Positions 1 through 9,254 of a stretch of 64,000 bases of DNA are shown here, piece after piece. Location: contig NZ_JAERSD010000006.1 of NCBI RefSeq assembly GCF_017912555.1, positions 130,681-194,680 on the forward strand. Direction: 5' to 3'. The stretch's first letter is position 1. Each line of letters begins with the position of its first letter. Source of the stretch: Bacillus sp. REN3 (GTDB taxonomy: Bacteria > Bacillota > Bacilli > Bacillales > Cytobacillaceae). The position numbers and the translations under genes are program-made. The notes beneath the pieces are model-generated. The model did no database searches. It was not told the origin of the DNA and was given only the letters and a program-made list of their open reading frames with translations.

Positions 1-9
1 TCAGCTCAT

Positions 10-310
10 GCGTTACCTTTTGCTGCTCATTGAGCCCCCAAAGGGAGTGCATCCCGCTTTTGCGTTACCTTTCACTGCTCACTGTGCCCCAAAAGGGAGT
101 GCATTTCGCTCTTGCGTTACCTTTCACTGCTCCCCGCGCCTCCAAAGGGAGTGCATTTCGCTCTTGCGTTACCTTTCACTGCTCCCCGCGCCTCCAAAGG
201 GAGTGCATCCTGCTCTAGCGTTACCTTTTGCTGCTCCCCGCGCCTCCAAAGGGAGTGCATTCCGCTCTAGCGTTACCTTTCACTGCTCACTGTGCCCCGA
301 AAAGGGAGTG
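10..310. repeat. 52-bp tandem repeat, six copies
   Basis: Units start at 10, 62, 114, 166, 218 and 270, each 52 bp apart; the last one breaks off at about 310 after the shared GGGAGTG. Each unit opens with GCGTTACCTTT and contains AAAGGGAGTGCAT. Copies differ at a few positions only. The bases before 10 look like the end of another unit, so the array may continue left of the window. The open frame of about 126 codons that crosses it is a by-product of the repetition, because 52 is not a multiple of three and no RBS is present. Function unknown. Confidence 0.9.
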
Positions 311-560
311 TCCTTAGGCCGTTCAAGGGAGGGAAGAACGAGGAATCGTGAAGAAAGGCTGGAATTATCAGATATATTTAAAATTTAAAAACATTGTTAT
401 AGAATGTCGAGATATATTTTGAAAACCGTGCTAATTGTTACAGTGTGACAGCGTATTTATTGTATATACTTTATTTAAACTGAGACCTAAAAATCTGGAA
501 GACTATAATGATCCATAAAAGAAAAATAGAAAAGATTCAGCCAAAAGGAAGATGAACGGG
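311..560. other. A+T-rich upstream region
   Basis: Between the tandem repeat and the first gene there is A+T-rich sequence with no supported gene. It probably holds the promoter of the gene starting at 561, but I cannot place a convincing -35/-10 pair. Confidence 0.4.
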
Positions 561-1136
561 ATGAAAATGTACGAAGAGATTCTCGATATTCTGGAAGAGA
601 AGGGCACGGCCACGATTCCTCTTATTTGCCGGGAAATCAATATGCGATCTTCAAACACGCTAAAAAATCTGCATGCAATCGAATATTCTTATATAAAGTC
701 ATTAATCACAAGTAAAAATGAAATATTCCTAATGAAAGATGGTCTAGTGTCGATCAGGCCGGAAAAAGAACCGGTAAAGCTGACTGTCGTCCTCCACGGA
801 TATCCTGGGCCTGAACTAAGGGTCTACATAGATTTTGTGAAAAAACGTTTCACATATTTTGAATGGCACCTTGATTCACCAGCTCTCCGCCCAATCTTAC
901 TCGATCACCTCCCTGGGAGTGTAGAAAACTTTAAAAAGAAGCTCTATGCTTTGAATATTTGGGACTGGAAAGAAGATTATCAGGGTGAAGGAATTATTGT
1001 TGACGGCACAAGCTGGTTTGTGAAGCTGGAGACGAAAGGGGAAATATATGAACGTGGGGGTCTGGATACCTTTCCTAAGGAATGGGGGAAGTTTTTGCGC
1101 TCAATCAGTTCTTTGATTGGAAAAAACATTTCATGA
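561..1136 (+). CDS. hypothetical protein, 191 aa
   Basis: I do not recognise this protein. It is soluble, with no signal peptide or membrane segment. The N-terminal 60 residues (start MKMYEEILDILEEKG) look helical and could form a winged-helix-like fold, because an Ile-Cys-Arg-Glu-Ile helix is followed by a Ser-Asn-Thr-Leu helix; that is only a guess. The rest is rich in aromatic residues. I chose the ATG at 561 because AAGGAAG ends about nine bases before it; the ATG at 552 lies too close to that RBS. It is monocistronic, with a weak hairpin and T-run just after the stop. Confidence 0.6.
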   Translation: MKMYEEILDILEEKGTATIPLICREINMRSSNTLKNLHAIEYSYIKSLITSKNEIFLMKDGLVSIRPEKEPVKLTVVLHGYPGPELRVYIDFVKKRFTYFEWHLDSPALRPILLDHLPGSVENFKKKLYALNIWDWKEDYQGEGIIVDGTSWFVKLETKGEIYERGGLDTFPKEWGKFLRSISSLIGKNIS

Positions 1137-1137
1137 T

Positions 1138-1168
1138 TGACTGGAGTCAATATCTTCAGTCATTTTTT
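1138..1168 (+). terminator. probable terminator
   Basis: GACTG and CAGTC arms enclose a 13-base loop and are followed by a run of six T. The stem is short, so this is a modest call. Confidence 0.5.
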
Positions 1169-1292
1169 ATTTCTCCAATTTTATGATAGGATAGGAAGGA
1201 TAAAGGTCAAGATTAGTGAATATCCATTCTTTTTTCGTTAAAATATTTAGAAAGAAGAGTCAATACACTGACCATGGAGGTCAATCAGGAAA

Positions 1293-2357
1293 ATGAAGGA
1301 CATATCAATCCAGGAACTTATTAACTCCAACAACCATTATATACCCGTTGATGTACGGGCCCCAATCGAGCATAAAGAAGCTGCTATTCCCGGGTCGGTC
1401 AATATCCCTTTGTTCACAGATGATGAACGGAAAGAAATTGGAATTATTTACAAGGAATCCGGAGAAGAAGCAGCGAAGTGGAGGGCGATGGAAATTGTCT
1501 CCCCAAAGCTTCCAAAAATGTTAAGCGAAATAAGAGATTTGAAGAAAAGCGGATCAGAACCAGTCATCCATTGCTGGAGAGGCGGGATGAGGAGCAAATC
1601 CGTTGCCTCCTTCCTGGACTACTCCGGCATCGCTGTATACAGGCTTGAAGGCGGCTATCGAGCATACAGGGAGTATATCCTTGAAAGGATTCCCAGGCTG
1701 CTTCCTGAAAAAGCAGTCGTCCTGCATGGCATGACTGGAACCGGCAAGACAGATATTTTAAAGAGATTGCAGGATAAAGGCTACCCTGTTTTGGACCTTG
1801 AAAAGATGGCCAATCATCGAGGTTCCATCTTTGGCATGATTGGGATGGGAGAGGGCCATAACCAAAAAACGTTCGATGCATTGCTATTTGATCGCCTGAA
1901 GGAAATCGAGGGTTCTCCTTATTTCCTTATGGAGGCGGAAAGTAAACGGATTGGACGGGCTGCCCAGCCTGAAGAACTCCTTGAGAAAAAAGTCAACGGT
2001 GTCCACTTTCTCATAACAAGCTCAATCCCGAAAAGAGTCGAGCGGATATTTAATGAATACGTTGCCCCTTATTCAGCTGAAAACTGGTTCAAAGAAGAAG
2101 TTCGAGATAAAGTATCCAAGCTGCTAAAAAGAATCAAGAATCAGGATGCTGCGGAGATACTAGGGAATGCACTTGATAAAGAGGATTATGAAAAGGTTAT
2201 CGAGTTATTGCTGGTCCATTACTATGATCCCCGCTACAAACATTCACTGCAAGATTACCAGGGCAATTTAATACATCTCGATGGCGATCACCCTGATGTG
2301 GGAACCAATCTGGAAAAGGAATTAAAAAAGGTTTTTTCAGACCTGCCCTCGGTTTAA
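1293..2357 (+). CDS. mnmH: tRNA 2-selenouridine synthase MnmH
   Basis: 354 aa. The family replaces sulfur by selenium in 2-thiouridine at the wobble position of some tRNAs, using selenophosphate made by SelD. The N-terminal rhodanese domain carries the active-site loop HCWRGGMRS with Cys94. A P-loop domain follows with GMTGTGKT at 146-153. Length and domain order match YbbB/SelU proteins. RBS GGAGGT lies about 13 bases before the ATG, slightly far. No selD, selA or selB is in this window, so the selenium donor genes must be elsewhere. Its presence fits the UGA-containing genes at 9255 and 41181. Confidence 0.93.
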   Translation: MKDISIQELINSNNHYIPVDVRAPIEHKEAAIPGSVNIPLFTDDERKEIGIIYKESGEEAAKWRAMEIVSPKLPKMLSEIRDLKKSGSEPVIHCWRGGMRSKSVASFLDYSGIAVYRLEGGYRAYREYILERIPRLLPEKAVVLHGMTGTGKTDILKRLQDKGYPVLDLEKMANHRGSIFGMIGMGEGHNQKTFDALLFDRLKEIEGSPYFLMEAESKRIGRAAQPEELLEKKVNGVHFLITSSIPKRVERIFNEYVAPYSAENWFKEEVRDKVSKLLKRIKNQDAAEILGNALDKEDYEKVIELLLVHYYDPRYKHSLQDYQGNLIHLDGDHPDVGTNLEKELKKVFSDLPSV

Positions 2358-2380
2358 CTCATTTGAAAAACAGGTAATGT

Positions 2381-2413
2381 AAAAGGGAAGGCATATTACA
2401 TGCTTCCCTTTTT
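2381..2413 (+). terminator. terminator after mnmH
   Basis: AAAAGGGAAG pairs with CTTCCCTTTT across a short loop containing a further GCA/TGC pairing; a T-run ends the structure. Confidence 0.75.
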
Positions 2414-2509
2414 GCTATGAATAAAAATGTCTAAAATTAGACACAGAAAATTCCGAATATTTAACTTATAATGAGAAAAAGGATGTTATTTGAAACAGGA
2501 GGAGGAAGT

Positions 2510-2746
2510 ATGCGCAATTCAAAAAGTTGTCATCACCGTTTCTCGGCCCATGAAGAAAATGTCGGTTTCCCAACAAACGATGGGATTGATGTTTTTGTTT
2601 CAGGCGCGAGATTCCAAAAGCATATCACATGTGACCATATTGATCTGCCTGTTGAACCGGCCGAGCTGATTGAAACGAGCCAAATTGAGAAAAGAAACAA
2701 TCAGTTCGCACCTAAGAATCTGTATGAAACATTAATGAACCTTTAA
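2510..2746 (+). CDS. hypothetical small protein, 78 aa
   Basis: Unrecognised. The product is hydrophilic and has two Cys (CHHRF near the N-terminus and CDHID in the middle), which with the adjacent His residues could bind a metal; that is inference. The start at 2510 is preferred because AGGAGGAAG ends just before it; an in-frame ATG at 2471 lacks an RBS. It is a single gene closed by a strong terminator. Confidence 0.65.
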   Translation: MRNSKSCHHRFSAHEENVGFPTNDGIDVFVSGARFQKHITCDHIDLPVEPAELIETSQIEKRNNQFAPKNLYETLMNL

Positions 2747-2755
2747 AGATTTCCA

Positions 2756-2778
2756 AGCCGGGTCCCCCCGGCTTTTTT
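2756..2778 (+). terminator. terminator
   Basis: AGCCGGG and CCCGGCT form a perfect 7-bp stem with a four-base loop, followed by six T. Confidence 0.9.
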
Positions 2779-3239
2779 GCTGAATGGAAAGTTCTGCACC
2801 TAGGCATATGCTGCATTTGTTCAATGAGCCAGCGCCGTTTGAAATCCTTTCGCATTCTTCCATTCCATCGAATCAGCGGAATAATAAGGGGTTTTTTCCC
2901 TCTTTCAGGTCTTAACTTCTAAAATGGTTTATTTTTTTAAATAATGGGAATGGAAGTTGCATTAAGGTATTCTAAGTCCTCTGCAAAGCGGCCTGCCTCG
3001 TGAAAAGCGATGCATGTCAGTTTTTTTATTTTTTTGCATGTTATTGGATACTTTATTAATATAAGAAATCCTCTCGGTTAAGTTAACACTATCACGACAG
3101 TCAAAACCTTTGGTTAACAAGAAATAAAATGTTAAACTAAAGACTGAAAATGGTTTTAAACTGAAAAATATTATTATTCTTTAATCGGGTTGGAAATGTT
3201 CCTTTTCAGGAGCAGATGATCATGTAAGGAGGTTTATAA
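2779..3239. other. long leader/promoter region of sucA
   Basis: About 460 bases without a supported gene. The right half is A+T-rich and must contain the sucA promoter; the RBS AAGGAGG sits at 3226-3232. I see no riboswitch I can name. Confidence 0.45.
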
Positions 3240-6095
3240 ATGAACAAGCCATCAGACGGAAATTTTTCCGTATGGCCGGATTTCCATGGCCCAAACCAGG
3301 GCTATATTGAAGAACAGTATGAAAAGTATCTGGAAAATCCAGAATCGGTGGAACAAGATCTTAGGGAATATTTTGGGCAGAGGGAAAATCAGGCAGGACT
3401 TCAGACTGCTGTGTCCCAGGACAAACTGCAATCAAAAGGAGGAGGTTTAGCTCCTGAGAAACTTGCCTCTGCGTTGAAGCTCGCAGACTTCATCCGTTCT
3501 TATGGCCATCAGCATGCCAAAATCTATCCGATTAACTTTAAAACCCAGGTAGATGTCATTGGTTCTTATGATGAATGGGGACTGACAGATGAAGATTTAA
3601 AAGCCATTCCGGCCAGACTCCTCTGTCCTGATGCACCATCATCGGTCACTGACGGGAAAGAAGCAGTGGACTATTTGAAAAGTGTATATTCCGACACGAT
3701 GACTTATGAATTCCATCATGTCAGCGAAGCAGCTGAGAAAGATTGGCTGATTGAACAGGTGGAATCAGGGAAGCTGATACCAAAGCTGGAAAAGAAAAAG
3801 AAAATTGCTCTTTTTGAACGCCTGTCAGAAGTAGAGGACTTTGAGAAATTCCTTCACAGGACTTTTGTGGGGCAGAAACGTTTTTCAATCGAAGGGCTTG
3901 ATGCCATGGTACCTCTATTGGACAAGGTCGTTTCGGATGCGGTAAAAGTCGGGGTTGAAACCATAAATATCGGTATGGCTCACAGAGGAAGGCTTAATGT
4001 TCTTGCCCATGTTCTAGGAAAGCCATATGAAATGATCTTCGCTGAATTTCAGCATGCGCCTAATAAAGAACTTGTCCCATCGGAAGGTTCTATCGGGATC
4101 AATTTTGGGTGGACCGGAGATGTGAAGTACCATCTTGGACTGGACCGGAAGATTAAGTCTGAAAGTACAGCGAACGCAAGGCTGACGCTTGCGAATAACC
4201 CAAGTCACCTTGAATTTGCTGGGGCTGTTGTCGAGGGCTTTACCCGTGCTGCTCAGGATGACCGTAGTGAGCCAGGTTACGCGAAACAGGATGTGGTAAA
4301 GGCTCTTTCTATCCTGATCCATGGCGATGCGGCTTTCCCTGGGCAGGGAATAGTTGCTGAAACATTGAATCTTAGCAGGCTGAAAGGATACAGGACTGGC
4401 GGAACAATCCATGTAATTGCCAATAATACAATTGGCTTTACAACAGAATCTGCTGATTCCCGTTCCACCCGGTATGCGAGCGACCTGGCCAAGGGATATG
4501 AAATTCCGATTGTCCGAGTGAATGCTGATGACCCGGAAGCATGCCTGATGGCGGCGAAACTGGCGTTTGAATACCGTGAGAAATTCGACAAGGACTTTTT
4601 GATCGATTTAGTCGGGTACCGCCGATATGGGCATAATGAGATGGATGAACCGATGACGACCAACCCTAAGATGTATAAGCTCGTCAATCACCATCCTACG
4701 ATTAAAACAATTTACGGAGAAAAACTTCTTAAGGAAGGATTTTTGACGGAAGAGGAAAAGAAAGAAATTGAAAAGAAAATCAATAGAAAATTGACAGAAG
4801 CATATGAAATGGTTCCGAAGGCGGAAAAGGAAGTTAGAGCGGAACCGGAAATTCCTGAAGAAGTAGAGATGGGAATTCCAGTCATTGAAACAGGAGTCCC
4901 ATTACAAAGCCTGAAGAAAATCAACGAGGACTTGTTGAAGTGGCCTGAGGGGTTCAATGTATTTGGCAAGCTTGCGAAAATTTTGCAGCGCCGGAAGGAA
5001 GCTTTCAATGAAAATGGAAAAATTGATTGGGGACTTGCGGAAACACTGGCATTTGCCTCGATCATTAAGGATGGCACCCCAATCCGCCTGACCGGGCAGG
5101 ATTCAGAACGCGGTACCTTCGCTCAAAGAAATCTTGTGCTTCATGACAGCGAGAATGGTGACCAATATTCGCCGCTTCATGCCTTACCGGATGCCAAGGC
5201 TTCCTTTTCCATTCACAACAGCCCTCTTTCAGAAGCTGCTGTTGTAGGATTCGAGTACGGTTATAATGTTTTTGCCCCTGAAACCCTTGTCCTTTGGGAG
5301 GCGCAATATGGAGATTTTGCAAACGCAGCCCAGGTATTATTCGACCAGTTTGTAGCGGCGGGAAGGGCCAAATGGGGCCAAAAATCTGGTCTTGTCATGT
5401 TACTGCCTCACGGATATGAAGGGCAGGGACCTGAACATTCAAGCGGCCGGGTCGAAAGATTCCTGACGCTTGCGGCCGAGAATAACTGGACAGTGGCCAA
5501 TCTTTCTTCAGCGGCACAATATTTCCACATACTTAGGAGGCAGGCGGCAATCCTGCAGCAGGAGGCAGTGCGACCGCTGGTACTTATGACGCCAAAAAGC
5601 CTGTTGAGGAATCCACTTGTAGCCGCTGAGCCAGAACAGCTGGCCAAAGGCAGCTTTAAGTGTATATATGAACAGCCTGGGACAGGACAGGACCCTGAAA
5701 AGGTGAAGAGGGTTATTTTGTGTTCAGGAAAAATCGGAATTGATCTTGCAGAAAAAATCGACCCTGACTCACACCAATGGCTCCATATATTGAGAATCGA
5801 GGAGATTTATCCATTCCCATTGGAATTATTAAGGGAAAAACTAAGTCGCTATCCAAATTTATCAGAAATCGTCTGGGTTCAGGAAGAACCAAAAAATATG
5901 GGAGCATGGACATTTGTCGAACCTAGGATCAATAAAGCTGCTCCAAATGGAATGCAAGTGTCTTATATTGGAAGAAGAAGGAGATCAAGCCCTGCAGAGG
6001 GAGACCCGAATACCCATAAAATGGAGCAGGCAAGAATCGTAGCAGATGCTTTGACGAACAGGAACGGAGGAGGAGTCGAAAGTGGCAGACATTAA
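3240..6095 (+). CDS. sucA: 2-oxoglutarate dehydrogenase E1 component
   Basis: 951 aa, the usual length for Bacillus OdhA. This thiamin-diphosphate enzyme decarboxylates 2-oxoglutarate in the TCA cycle and passes the succinyl group to the lipoyl arm of SucB. The N-terminus has the E2-binding type segment ([20 protein letters not shown]). The ThDP region has [15 protein letters not shown] and [17 protein letters not shown], and the C-terminal transketolase-like part has the [10 protein letters not shown] segment. RBS AAGGAGG is seven bases upstream. Its last codons overlap the start of sucB by 14 bases, which implies translational coupling. Confidence 0.97.
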   Translation: MNKPSDGNFSVWPDFHGPNQGYIEEQYEKYLENPESVEQDLREYFGQRENQAGLQTAVSQDKLQSKGGGLAPEKLASALKLADFIRSYGHQHAKIYPINFKTQVDVIGSYDEWGLTDEDLKAIPARLLCPDAPSSVTDGKEAVDYLKSVYSDTMTYEFHHVSEAAEKDWLIEQVESGKLIPKLEKKKKIALFERLSEVEDFEKFLHRTFVGQKRFSIEGLDAMVPLLDKVVSDAVKVGVETINIGMAHRGRLNVLAHVLGKPYEMIFAEFQHAPNKELVPSEGSIGINFGWTGDVKYHLGLDRKIKSESTANARLTLANNPSHLEFAGAVVEGFTRAAQDDRSEPGYAKQDVVKALSILIHGDAAFPGQGIVAETLNLSRLKGYRTGGTIHVIANNTIGFTTESADSRSTRYASDLAKGYEIPIVRVNADDPEACLMAAKLAFEYREKFDKDFLIDLVGYRRYGHNEMDEPMTTNPKMYKLVNHHPTIKTIYGEKLLKEGFLTEEEKKEIEKKINRKLTEAYEMVPKAEKEVRAEPEIPEEVEMGIPVIETGVPLQSLKKINEDLLKWPEGFNVFGKLAKILQRRKEAFNENGKIDWGLAETLAFASIIKDGTPIRLTGQDSERGTFAQRNLVLHDSENGDQYSPLHALPDAKASFSIHNSPLSEAAVVGFEYGYNVFAPETLVLWEAQYGDFANAAQVLFDQFVAAGRAKWGQKSGLVMLLPHGYEGQGPEHSSGRVERFLTLAAENNWTVANLSSAAQYFHILRRQAAILQQEAVRPLVLMTPKSLLRNPLVAAEPEQLAKGSFKCIYEQPGTGQDPEKVKRVILCSGKIGIDLAEKIDPDSHQWLHILRIEEIYPFPLELLREKLSRYPNLSEIVWVQEEPKNMGAWTFVEPRINKAAPNGMQVSYIGRRRRSSPAEGDPNTHKMEQARIVADALTNRNGGGVESGRH

Positions 6096-7401
6096 AGTAC
6101 CAGAACTGGCTGAATCCATCACGGAGGGGACCATTGCCCAGTGGCTGAAAAAGAAGGGTGATCAAGTACAGAAGGGTGAATATATCGTTGAATTGGAAAC
6201 GGACAAAGTCAATGTCGAAATCATTTCCGATTACGATGGCACCCTGACCGAGCTCATGGCAGAGGAAGGCGATACTGTTAAAGTAGGTGAAACCATTGCG
6301 GTTGTCGGAGATTCTGTAGCCCCGTCACAAGAAGAGCAGGGAGCCCAAGGTGGCCAGCCTGCAAAAACCGGGAAAAATACAGAATCCCCTGACGAAGAGC
6401 CTGAGAATAAGGAGGCTGCAGGGCAGGATAAACCAAGCCAGAATGATTCTAATGATACTCCTAGTGAAAATCAGAGTGCTGATTCTGCTGGCGAGAGGGT
6501 CATTGCTTCCCCAGCTGCAAGGAAATTGGCGAGGGAAAAAGGAATCGATTTGAGCAAGGTCCCTTCTGGAGATCCGCTGGGCAGGGTCAGGAGACAGGAT
6601 GTCGAATCATTCAACCCAAACCAGGAATCCGGGAAAAAACCAAATAAAGAGACGGTGACTCCGGCTAAACAGGCGCCAGCAGTGAATGCTGACAGCAGCA
6701 AACCGACAGAGCGGATTAAGATGTCAAGAAGACGCCAAACGATCGCAAACAGGCTTGTAGAAGTACAGCAGACAGCTGCGATGCTGACAACCTTCAACGA
6801 AGTCGATATGACTGCAGTGATGGAGTTGAGGAAAAAGTGGAAAGATCGTTTTTATGAAGAGAACGATGTACGTCTTGGTTTTATGTCCTTCTTCACTAAA
6901 GCTGTTGTTGCGGCATTGAAATCATCGCCATTTCTAAATGCAGAAATCCAGGGGAATGAGATTGTTCTCAAAAAATACTATGACATTGGCATCGCTGTCG
7001 CTGCAGATGAAGGTCTGGTCGTACCTGTCATCAGGGATGCAGACAGGAAAAATTTCGCGGAAATCGAAGGCGATATAAATGAACTGGCAGAGAAAGCGCG
7101 TACGAACAAGCTGTCATTGAAGGATTTGCAAGGAGGAAGCTTTACAATCACAAACGGAGGGGTATTCGGATCACTGTTATCGACTCCAATTATAAATGGT
7201 CCGCAAGTGGGCATTCTTGGCATGCATACCATCCAGATCCGTCCTGTCGCGATCGATAAGGAAAGGATGGAAAACCGTCCAATGATGTACATTGCCCTAT
7301 CATACGATCACAGGATTGTAGATGGCAAGGAAGCCGTCACTTTCCTGAAAAGAATCAAAGAATTGATCGAAGATCCAGAACAGCTTCTGTTGCAGGGATA
7401 A
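6082..7401 (+). CDS. sucB: 2-oxoglutarate dehydrogenase E2, dihydrolipoyl succinyltransferase
   Basis: 439 aa. E2 forms the core of the complex and moves the succinyl group to CoA. An N-terminal lipoyl domain has the lipoylated Lys in LETDKVNV (about residue 42). A Glu/Asp/Gln-rich linker follows, then the E3-binding peripheral domain ([16 protein letters not shown]), another linker and the catalytic domain with [12 protein letters not shown]. The start is GTG, preceded by GGAGGAGG, inside the last codons of sucA. E3 is not encoded here, as expected in Bacillus. Confidence 0.97.
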   Translation: MADIKVPELAESITEGTIAQWLKKKGDQVQKGEYIVELETDKVNVEIISDYDGTLTELMAEEGDTVKVGETIAVVGDSVAPSQEEQGAQGGQPAKTGKNTESPDEEPENKEAAGQDKPSQNDSNDTPSENQSADSAGERVIASPAARKLAREKGIDLSKVPSGDPLGRVRRQDVESFNPNQESGKKPNKETVTPAKQAPAVNADSSKPTERIKMSRRRQTIANRLVEVQQTAAMLTTFNEVDMTAVMELRKKWKDRFYEENDVRLGFMSFFTKAVVAALKSSPFLNAEIQGNEIVLKKYYDIGIAVAADEGLVVPVIRDADRKNFAEIEGDINELAEKARTNKLSLKDLQGGSFTITNGGVFGSLLSTPIINGPQVGILGMHTIQIRPVAIDKERMENRPMMYIALSYDHRIVDGKEAVTFLKRIKELIEDPEQLLLQG

Positions 7402-7404
7402 AAA

Positions 7405-7437
7405 ATGAACCGCCGATTTCGGCGGTTCATTTTTTTT
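7405..7437 (+). terminator. terminator of sucAB
   Basis: ATGAACCGCC and GGCGGTTCAT form a perfect 10-bp stem with a six-base loop, followed by seven T. Confidence 0.95.
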
Positions 7438-7464
7438 ACCCAAGAAATAAGAGAATCAATTTTC

Positions 7465-7640
7465 AGCTACAGCTTCAGCGCCTAACCCTTGAGATCACTT
7501 CGGTCCACCACAGGGCCTTCACCTGGTCAGGCCTTTGAAGGGCGTGAGGTTTTCGCGCCGTGTTGCAGCAGGAGCCGGGGCGGCACTCTTGTCATCGATT
7601 GGAAGGGCAGTCATAGCGCCTTCGCTATTCTACAGCAGCC
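7465..7640. repeat. G+C-richer non-coding block, likely dispersed repeat
   Basis: A block with CTTCAGCGCCTAACCC and CACTTCGGTCCACC is richer in G+C than its surroundings and has no frame with an RBS. It resembles the intergenic repeats that are scattered through Bacillus-type genomes; I saw no second full copy in the window. Confidence 0.4.
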
Positions 7641-7651
7641 ATAATCCTTCA

Positions 7652-7786
7652 TTAACGGGTTTTAATTGCTTTCAGTCCTCTTTTGGAGATTTCCGTTTTT
7701 AAAATTTTTGCCCATTCTTTGTCTTGTTCCGACTTCAATGCATCACGATACGAGACCACCAACTGTTCATTGCTCATAATTTTCAT
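7652..7786 (-). CDS. sda: Sda-like sporulation kinase inhibitor
   Basis: 44 aa, too short for most gene finders. The sequence MSNEQLVVSYRDAL ... KILKTEISKRGLKAI matches the Sda pattern of a helical hairpin, with Leu-Ser-Asp-Glu-Leu-Leu then Glu-Ile-x-Arg-Arg-x-Leu in B. subtilis. Sda binds the dimerisation domain of sporulation kinases such as KinA and blocks autophosphorylation when DNA replication is disturbed. GAGGAGG lies seven bases before the ATG at 7786; the ATG at 7792 would be too close to it. The sequence is divergent, so the partner kinase may differ. A sensor kinase at 38863 is a possible target, by inference only. Confidence 0.72.
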   Translation of the reverse strand: MKIMSNEQLVVSYRDALKSEQDKEWAKILKTEISKRGLKAIKTR

Positions 7787-7997
7787 TTGCATTCCTCCTC
7801 GGTAAGAATGGTATGAATTTTCAAACTATAAATATAGTTTAATTCATTGTAAAGGTTAATTGAAGATTTGAAAACCCATAATGACACTTTTTTATTAGAA
7901 ATTTTTTCATGTCAGTTTGGAGTTGCCGGCCCTTTATCACCATTAATAACATATAAAAGAAAAAAAGCTTGCATTTATTTGATAAACGATTTATTAT

Positions 7998-8013
7998 ATA
8001 CCCATGAGGGTAT
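7998..8013 (+). promoter_or_regulatory. CsoR/CstR-type operator
   Basis: ATACCC-ATGA-GGGTAT is a perfect 6-4-6 inverted repeat. This is the form of operators bound by CsoR-family repressors; CstR members respond to persulfide and control sulfide-detoxifying operons. It sits about 50 bases before a rhodanese/MBL gene, just where such a repressor would act. No csoR/cstR gene is in the window. Confidence 0.7.
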
Positions 8014-8064
8014 TCCGGTGAGATGGAATCCCAATCATTTTAATACACTTAGGGAGGAACGTAC

Positions 8065-9198
8065 ATGTCAATTCAAGCAATCACAGCAGAAAAATTAAAT
8101 GAATGGGTTGTGGGTAAGAAGGAATTCTTCATTTTTGATGTAAGAAATGTAAAGGATTTCGAAGACTGGAAGGTAGAGGGAGAAAATATCAGTTATTTGA
8201 ACATCCCTTATTTCGAATTGATTGATGGCGTTGAGGAAGTGATGGACCAGCTGCCAGAAGATAAAGATATTGTTGTTATCTGTGCGAAAGAAGGATCATC
8301 TATGATGGTAGCCGAGATGCTTTCAGATGCAGGACTGGATGTTTCTTATCTGTCAGGTGGAATGAAAGCATGGAGCGAATATTTGTATCCAGTTGAAGTA
8401 TACAAGGATGAAGAAATAAGGGTATTGCAATTCATCCGCGTCGGCAAGGGATGCCTTTCTTATATGGTACTTTCCGAAAATGAAGCGCTCGTTGTCGACC
8501 CTTCAAGATTCGTTGATCAATACCAGAAAGTTGCGGAAAGAGAAAACGTGAAAATAACTCACATCGTGGACTCTCATTTGCATGCTGACCATCTGTCAGG
8601 CGGCAAGCAGCTTGCCGAACTTACGGGCGCAAAATATTACTTGATGAAGAGTGAAGGAGCAGTCTTTGACTTTCAAGCTTTGGAAGAGCATGATAAAATT
8701 GAATTCGAGAATGTTACTCTTGAAGTTTTGGCAGTCAAAACTCCGGGACATACCCCTGGCAGTGTTTCCTTCTTCGTGAATAATAAGCTTTTATTCTCAG
8801 GAGATACTATTTTTGTGAACGGGCTTGGACGTCCAGATCTTGGAGGGAAAGCTGCGGAGTGGGCAAAGGATTTGTATGAAACAGTGTATAGCAAAGTTTC
8901 GAAGATCGCGGATGATGTCATTGTATTGCCTGGGCATTATGCAAGCTTTGCTGACGAAGTCAACAGCGAAGGTTACATTGGCAGCCAGCTTGGTACTATC
9001 AGAAAGCAAAACGACATGATGGAAGGCAAATCCATCGAGGAATTCGTTGACCATGTTGCCCAATCTGCATCAAGCGAAACACCGCCAAACTTTGAGGACA
9101 TTGTCGCAATAAACCGTGGTGTCAAGGAAGTCACAATAGAGGAAGCGCTGGAACTGGAAATTGGCCCCAACCGTTGTGCGGTCCACCACACACATTAA
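8065..9198 (+). CDS. rhodanese - metallo-beta-lactamase fusion, persulfide dioxygenase-like
   Basis: 377 aa. An N-terminal rhodanese domain (about 5-112) has the catalytic Cys73 in VICAKEGSS. A C-terminal MBL domain carries HLHADH (171-176), His229 in TPGHTPG, Asp247 in SGDTIF and His291 in LPGHY, the ligand set of ETHE1-like persulfide dioxygenases and glyoxalase-II-type hydrolases. The likely role is sulfur transfer and persulfide oxidation. Domain order is the reverse of CstB. RBS GGGAGG lies about eight bases upstream. First gene of a putative three-gene operon behind the operator at 7998. Confidence 0.9.
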   Translation: MSIQAITAEKLNEWVVGKKEFFIFDVRNVKDFEDWKVEGENISYLNIPYFELIDGVEEVMDQLPEDKDIVVICAKEGSSMMVAEMLSDAGLDVSYLSGGMKAWSEYLYPVEVYKDEEIRVLQFIRVGKGCLSYMVLSENEALVVDPSRFVDQYQKVAERENVKITHIVDSHLHADHLSGGKQLAELTGAKYYLMKSEGAVFDFQALEEHDKIEFENVTLEVLAVKTPGHTPGSVSFFVNNKLLFSGDTIFVNGLGRPDLGGKAAEWAKDLYETVYSKVSKIADDVIVLPGHYASFADEVNSEGYIGSQLGTIRKQNDMMEGKSIEEFVDHVAQSASSETPPNFEDIVAINRGVKEVTIEEALELEIGPNRCAVHHTH

Positions 9199-9205
9199 AT
9201 GAAAT

Positions 9206-9236
9206 AAATAGGGGAGAGCGTCGCTTTCCTCTATTT
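9206..9236 (+). other. intercistronic hairpin
   Basis: AAATAGGGGAGAGC pairs with GCTTTCCTCTATTT over 14 positions (two G-U) with a GTC loop. No T-run follows, so it is not a classic terminator; the next RBS (GAGGTG) starts seven bases later. It may be a processing or stability element that sets the ratio of the two cistrons. Confidence 0.65.
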
Positions 9237-9254
9237 GCTTATGAGGTGAAAAAA

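Noticed and set aside
10-310. CRISPR array
   Set aside because: Units are contiguous with no unique spacers, and no cas genes are present.
8-388. Open frame of 126 codons across the tandem repeat
   Set aside because: It exists only because the 52-bp units lack stops in turn; there is no RBS and the reading frame changes from unit to unit.
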